64,000 bases of DNA from a virus, in IMG/VR virus record IMGVR_UViG_3300035698_010970, positions 1 through 64,000 of that record; one strand, 5' to 3'. The position numbers and the translations under genes were made by a program. The notes beneath the pieces are model-generated. The model saw only the letters and a list, made by a program, of their open reading frames with translations. It searched no databases and was not told the DNA's origin. Positions within the stretch are counted from its first letter, which is position 1. Every line of letters starts with the position of its first letter. This document shows, one piece after another, positions 61,001-64,000 of this stretch.

Positions 61001-64000
61001 GTAAAGAGATCGAAGGTACCAACAGGCGGGAACGTGTTAGAGCGACTCAGGAACGTGAAGGGTGCTCCACCGTTTACAGACGCCGGAGCATTGACGGTGA
61101 TGTCTTCAGATCCGGGACCGGATACGAAGTCCACAGAGAGTTGGCTAAGAACGGGCTGCCCGTCGACCGCTCCAACGTCGCGCTCAATTACCGACCGCAT
61201 ATCGATGTTCTCCTGGAACGTCAAGCGGTCACCCAAGATGGCTCCGGACGTGGAGGACCCGCTTGCCGAGGTCGTGTCTACATCAACCGTGAACCACAAA
61301 GGCCGAGAGAATCCCGGGTTTCCCGGGTCTTCAGGTACGTCAGACGCACCAAGCCCGACGTTCAGAAAGGCTGCCGCGGTTTGCACAGTGAGCATTTGCT
61401 GCTCGAACGTCGGCTGCACTGCGACGGCTTGCGGACCTAGACCTGAGAACAATGCCTCAGCCGTGGGTGCACCGTTGTTCATTCGAAGCTCAATCGCGCC
61501 TACGTACACAACCGGGTTGACGCCATCTGAAGCAGTCCAAACATGGATTGTGATGATGTTGTCGTTGTTGGGGTAAGCGAAGGCTCCTGCAGGGCTCAGG
61601 ATATCGTTGAATCCTCCGTTGCTACCCGCGGGCTGGCCGTCGTTGAACACCTGGAAGCCGGGTGAAACCGAGGTCGTGTCAAACGTCGTGGTTGCAGCAC
61701 CAAAGGTGTTGATGACCATCCCAGGCGGGTTCCCTACCGGGCTCTGGTTGATGAAGCTCTGAATGGAGCGGAAGCTGTATCGGATACGGCTCGTCAGCGC
61801 TGTAGGCGTGACAAACCGGGGAGGCTCAAGGACACTTCCCCCTGCTCCACCGGAAACGGCTCCGACAGACAGCAAGCCTTGCGATCCAAAGGGGATGCCG
61901 GCTTGAGGGCTCTCCACAAACAAGAAGTCGAAGGCAGCAACGTCGCCGATTCCCGAGTTGGGAGCGTAGCCCCCAGCCGTTGCAACAGGAGTCGCATCCA
62001 AGCTCGTAAGAAGCTGTGCGGCTACGATTGCTCCGTCCAAGCCTTGAACCTCATCGGGATAGACTGCACCAGGCAAGGGTGAATCCAAGCCCAGCAGGTT
62101 TTCGAAAGCGATCTTTGCTTGCCCAAGACGGTCTAGCTCAGTGTTCTGAGCATACAGGTACGGAAGCGTGTAGTCTCCGTCATCATTGACGAACCCTCCC
62201 GTGAGTGCGGGAATCTTCGCAGGCTCCGTGAGGCTGTTCGAGAACCGAACGTCGGCTTCGAGGTACTCCAACGGGTTTGGAGTTTTCTGCCCAAAGATCT
62301 CCTTGACGGGGAAGAGCGGATCTCGAATCGAGGGCATGGAAATGTCCACGTACTCCCCATCTCCATTGTCCACGCGAACATCGAAGCCGACTCGGAAGTT
62401 CGGGATGCCTTCAGCCTGAGCTTCCTTCTCCGCATTATCCGGAGGATCTGAAGACTGGAAGTCTACTTGAGGGGGAGCAATGAAGATAGTGTCTCCGCGC
62501 TCCAGCGTCAGAGGTTCTGCGGTGTCCTCATCGAGCCCTTGCTCAAGGATATCTGCTGCGGTGGAGATGGAGTCTCCGTCATCATCCACAAACGTGATGA
62601 TGCACCCTTGCAAAATCTCCTCAACGAAGATGCGCTTAGGAAGCGTGATGTTATCCAGCCCAAAGGGCAGAGAGGACGTCTTTGACGTGACGATGTCGAC
62701 GATAGCTCCCGTAGGTCGTCCAAAAGTGACTTGTGGATAGCGTCGATCATCACTGTTGAACGTGAAGAAGGCGGGAGTCAGAAGATCCGGGTCTCCTGTT
62801 GTGAGGTCTGGAAGGTCTCCCCCGTTCGCTAGCAATTGCGCAACATCAGGGAAGCCGTCATCCCGGAGTGGGAAGTCGTGCAGAGGAAGAACCGTAGCGA
62901 TGACCGCAGGTCGGGGATCTCCAATGAACGAGATGTCGATCTCTGGGAACCCCGTAGGAGAATACGCAAAGATCCGAGCCCGAGGCAAACGCTTCCGAAC
63001 GGAGATACCGGAGATGCCTGTCAGCTGCCCTAGAACCGGGTTCCCAACATCGCCGATGGACTTGAAGAACGTCGAAGCTCGACGGCGGCCCCCTCCACCC
63101 TTGAAGTTGAGCAGCTCTTTGATCTTCAGGAAAGAGTAGACGCCGGGATTGACGGGTGAGGCGTCGAGATCAGATCCGATGCCCGGATCCGTAAGCGTGA
63201 AAGCTCCCGCAGACTCCGGGAACAGACGGGAGAAAGAGCTTGGCTCACTGGTCTTGCGGTATTTGCCAAAGGCTTCCAACCGGAAAGGATTAAGGCGCAG
63301 ACGCTTACGTGTACGAGATACCAGGACGATGTCGTCGATGTCGTTCGCCACCAAATCCCTTTGCTGGTTGATCAACTCTCCGAGCAAGTCAGGATCTATG
63401 AAACTTCCAACAACGCTGTCTCCCGACAAGCTTGCATCGTTTGGATCTACGAGTGGGTCTCGTGTCAGGTGAGTAATGCTGCGGTTGTAGGCGAAGAACA
63501 ACTCCGAGAATACGTTGCGACGGTTGAGATCACCAGTGATAGCGTTCTCGAAGCCGGGAGGAGGAATTTCTCGATCACGACCAACGTAGAACTGAAACTT
63601 ACCATCCCGGTCTCCTACGATGTCCCCCGTGATGGTCTCTCGAACCTGCTCGAAAGCCCGAATAGTGCGGTTGTAGAAGTCGATGAAAATACGAGCTGCC
63701 CGGTCTTGGTCTTCGATATCCGAAATCTGTGCTCGAAGGCCGACGTTGCCTTGGTCATGGTTGACGATTGAAGGCGGAATAGCAGCAATGGCTCCCCGAG
63801 AGGGTAGCCGTGCCACTGCGTCTTGAGCGATGTCCGTGCCAACTTCGGACAGGTAACCAAGGACCGGGACAGTACGGTAGAAGAAGTTGTCCGGGTTCGA
63901 GAACGTATACTTCGCACGAAGAATCTCCCCTGTGACCCCTGCTCCATCTTCTCCTTGGAGGTTCAAGACGCGCGTGTATGAAGCCAAGAACCGTGGCGTA
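58093..64000 (-). CDS. Giant tail/baseplate protein, 5' end outside window
   Basis: At least 1968 aa. The frame stays open to the window edge; a TTG at 63985-63987 is the only visible start and is probably not the real one. The body is beta-rich with long loops, as in giant fiber or baseplate proteins. The C-terminus is a basic helix (LPKQLRKQANEQKKAKALQD). No enzymatic motif or named domain recognised. It heads the visible tail series. Confidence 0.72.
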   Translation of the reverse strand, partial: TPRFLASYTRVLNLQGEDGAGVTGEILRAKYTFSNPDNFFYRTVPVLGYLSEVGTDIAQDAVARLPSRGAIAAIPPSIVNHDQGNVGLRAQISDIEDQDRAARIFIDFYNRTIRAFEQVRETITGDIVGDRDGKFQFYVGRDREIPPPGFENAITGDLNRRNVFSELFFAYNRSITHLTRDPLVDPNDASLSGDSVVGSFIDPDLLGELINQQRDLVANDIDDIVLVSRTRKRLRLNPFRLEAFGKYRKTSEPSSFSRLFPESAGAFTLTDPGIGSDLDASPVNPGVYSFLKIKELLNFKGGGGRRRASTFFKSIGDVGNPVLGQLTGISGISVRKRLPRARIFAYSPTGFPEIDISFIGDPRPAVIATVLPLHDFPLRDDGFPDVAQLLANGGDLPDLTTGDPDLLTPAFFTFNSDDRRYPQVTFGRPTGAIVDIVTSKTSSLPFGLDNITLPKRIFVEEILQGCIITFVDDDGDSISTAADILEQGLDEDTAEPLTLERGDTIFIAPPQVDFQSSDPPDNAEKEAQAEGIPNFRVGFDVRVDNGDGEYVDISMPSIRDPLFPVKEIFGQKTPNPLEYLEADVRFSNSLTEPAKIPALTGGFVNDDGDYTLPYLYAQNTELDRLGQAKIAFENLLGLDSPLPGAVYPDEVQGLDGAIVAAQLLTSLDATPVATAGGYAPNSGIGDVAAFDFLFVESPQAGIPFGSQGLLSVGAVSGGAGGSVLEPPRFVTPTALTSRIRYSFRSIQSFINQSPVGNPPGMVINTFGAATTTFDTTSVSPGFQVFNDGQPAGSNGGFNDILSPAGAFAYPNNDNIITIHVWTASDGVNPVVYVGAIELRMNNGAPTAEALFSGLGPQAVAVQPTFEQQMLTVQTAAAFLNVGLGASDVPEDPGNPGFSRPLWFTVDVDTTSASGSSTSGAILGDRLTFQENIDMRSVIERDVGAVDGQPVLSQLSVDFVSGPGSEDITVNAPASVNGGAPFTFLSRSNTFPPVGTFDLFTGIGSVKVPAFEGFSNTPIQETGVTFSALPSSSQDEDGVIAQGVGTCEAASIDPDLDNRVAVDFVDLAAGNLASIEPGDVLVVSQSEAALTSATTKAGTYVVKHAIQPDAAEEFQALELTATSAPLNAGQGWLQLEFPTVTSVNILGLEITLSTARLSNGETAWPATGRLYFLVNTGDIAQTLSVAYTGFNVNTGVFDIVAPVQDANGGGVAIGALLGIEGTYVSGFTAAEVRMDRAGTGLPRNLVGYRQAGAYNSAFGFGEITFENPDLIGSLSFSFAGGPDGDILEGGNPAANEIRVLEHTPVATTTFQIDEDAIVYPSVASLLRWDVSTANWTTLHGGVATAVDCLFPGDRITTSDGVNPGFRAQAGVFLEPTSPRPVLDLTGIASRVVDINNNSALAAVGFRSSTAFGAVSPERVTFEVRRIRRFHLQQDDVAAAIEPLRYVYEIRRGTVASFGAQAVPPTGDVWPFVLRSTGGTQLGGFDDPNVNVNPGDMLRLLDADGNLVDQVEIAAVLDAERILLKAPGIVNVATPNVAGLSFEIYLRFVPVPHEQSNAQLLDLITDRVLFERTGDFSTQEGGYVPAKTDPVEPRGLRDTDTSINFGSLGIEEGDILLIDPSGALSGIGGAIPVTGPEFGVRPFGDRSVPNRTVASVGQQVPFIAGQPSELDDNRGWYRVRETTTAEILVSPASEFSGEFAGDNVTFGSVAEYAVLPTVSASAAAFNSGGQEGQQDLRPTAYAGQLGSPADSFGGNLFSVAPISYRVFRPSPLFSDEAIDLVLLMRERTLSFIEEFNVLFQGRKGGSYFVFQRDAHISDLGNPLIPDEGLGVLSNVFVEGLAGVAQVSPFANATDCLSVLDRRFWVGDTRLDAERPFQQPGAPTYSTFEDNAGNPAAPEGDGRPVLTDLLDDVLDNNDQFRPLRLSWISARVNREDGYIRQITIRERELPKQLRKQANEQKKAKALQDATE

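Overview
The window looks like part of a large tailed double-stranded DNA phage genome, probably a jumbo phage with a contractile tail. It holds phage replication genes, baseplate proteins of the J and gp25 types, a holin-like protein and very long tail or fiber proteins. No ribosomal RNA, ribosomal protein or host metabolic gene is visible. The host cannot be named from the sequence. Every gene I can support is on the minus strand, so transcription runs from high to low coordinates. Genes are packed with 1-4 nt ATGA, GTGA or TAATG overlaps, and no stretch over 300 bases lacks a gene.

Right part (64000 to 20960): tail and baseplate module. It begins with a giant protein cut by the window edge. 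Then come an 84-aa protein, an 861-aa protein, a 353-aa protein, a gp25-like wedge protein, a baseplate J-like protein and its neighbour. These are followed by a series of 1000-1900-aa fiber, spike or adhesin proteins: a beta-helix protein, a protein with PYG repeats and lectin-like folds, and two related proteins sharing an N-terminal tail domain. The module closes with a small SAP/HeH-like protein, a holin-like membrane protein and a strong rho-independent terminator at about 20909-20941.

Left part (20800 to 1): accessory, host-interaction and replication genes. I see four copies of a 29-bp element (minus-strand left block GTTCAC-like, right block CGTAGAG, fixed length). Each heads one gene block: 20785-19458, 19436-16136, 15979-7465 and 7440-1. 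In three copies the right block lies only 5-8 nt before an ATG. This suggests a phage-specific promoter making nearly leaderless mRNAs. Block 1 holds small proteins and a polynucleotide-kinase-like P-loop protein. Block 2 holds an unknown protein, a zinc ribbon protein, a DUF3228-like protein, a small HExxH protein and a WGR-PARP. Block 3 holds a putative DNA-associated protein, three paralogous Gly-dipeptide-repeat proteins, a GroEL-type chaperonin, a small PD-(D/E)XK nuclease, a SNF2 helicase and several unknowns. Block 4 begins with a tRNA-like fold and holds an intein-bearing SNF2 helicase, a helicase-loader-like protein, an intein-bearing DnaB-type helicase and the start of a DNA adenine methyltransferase.

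The most notable items are the repeated promoter-like element, the phage PARP operon, the Gly-repeat family, the two inteins placed in conserved motifs of DNA-processing motors, the phage chaperonin, and an apparent frameshift at about 13.9 kb.
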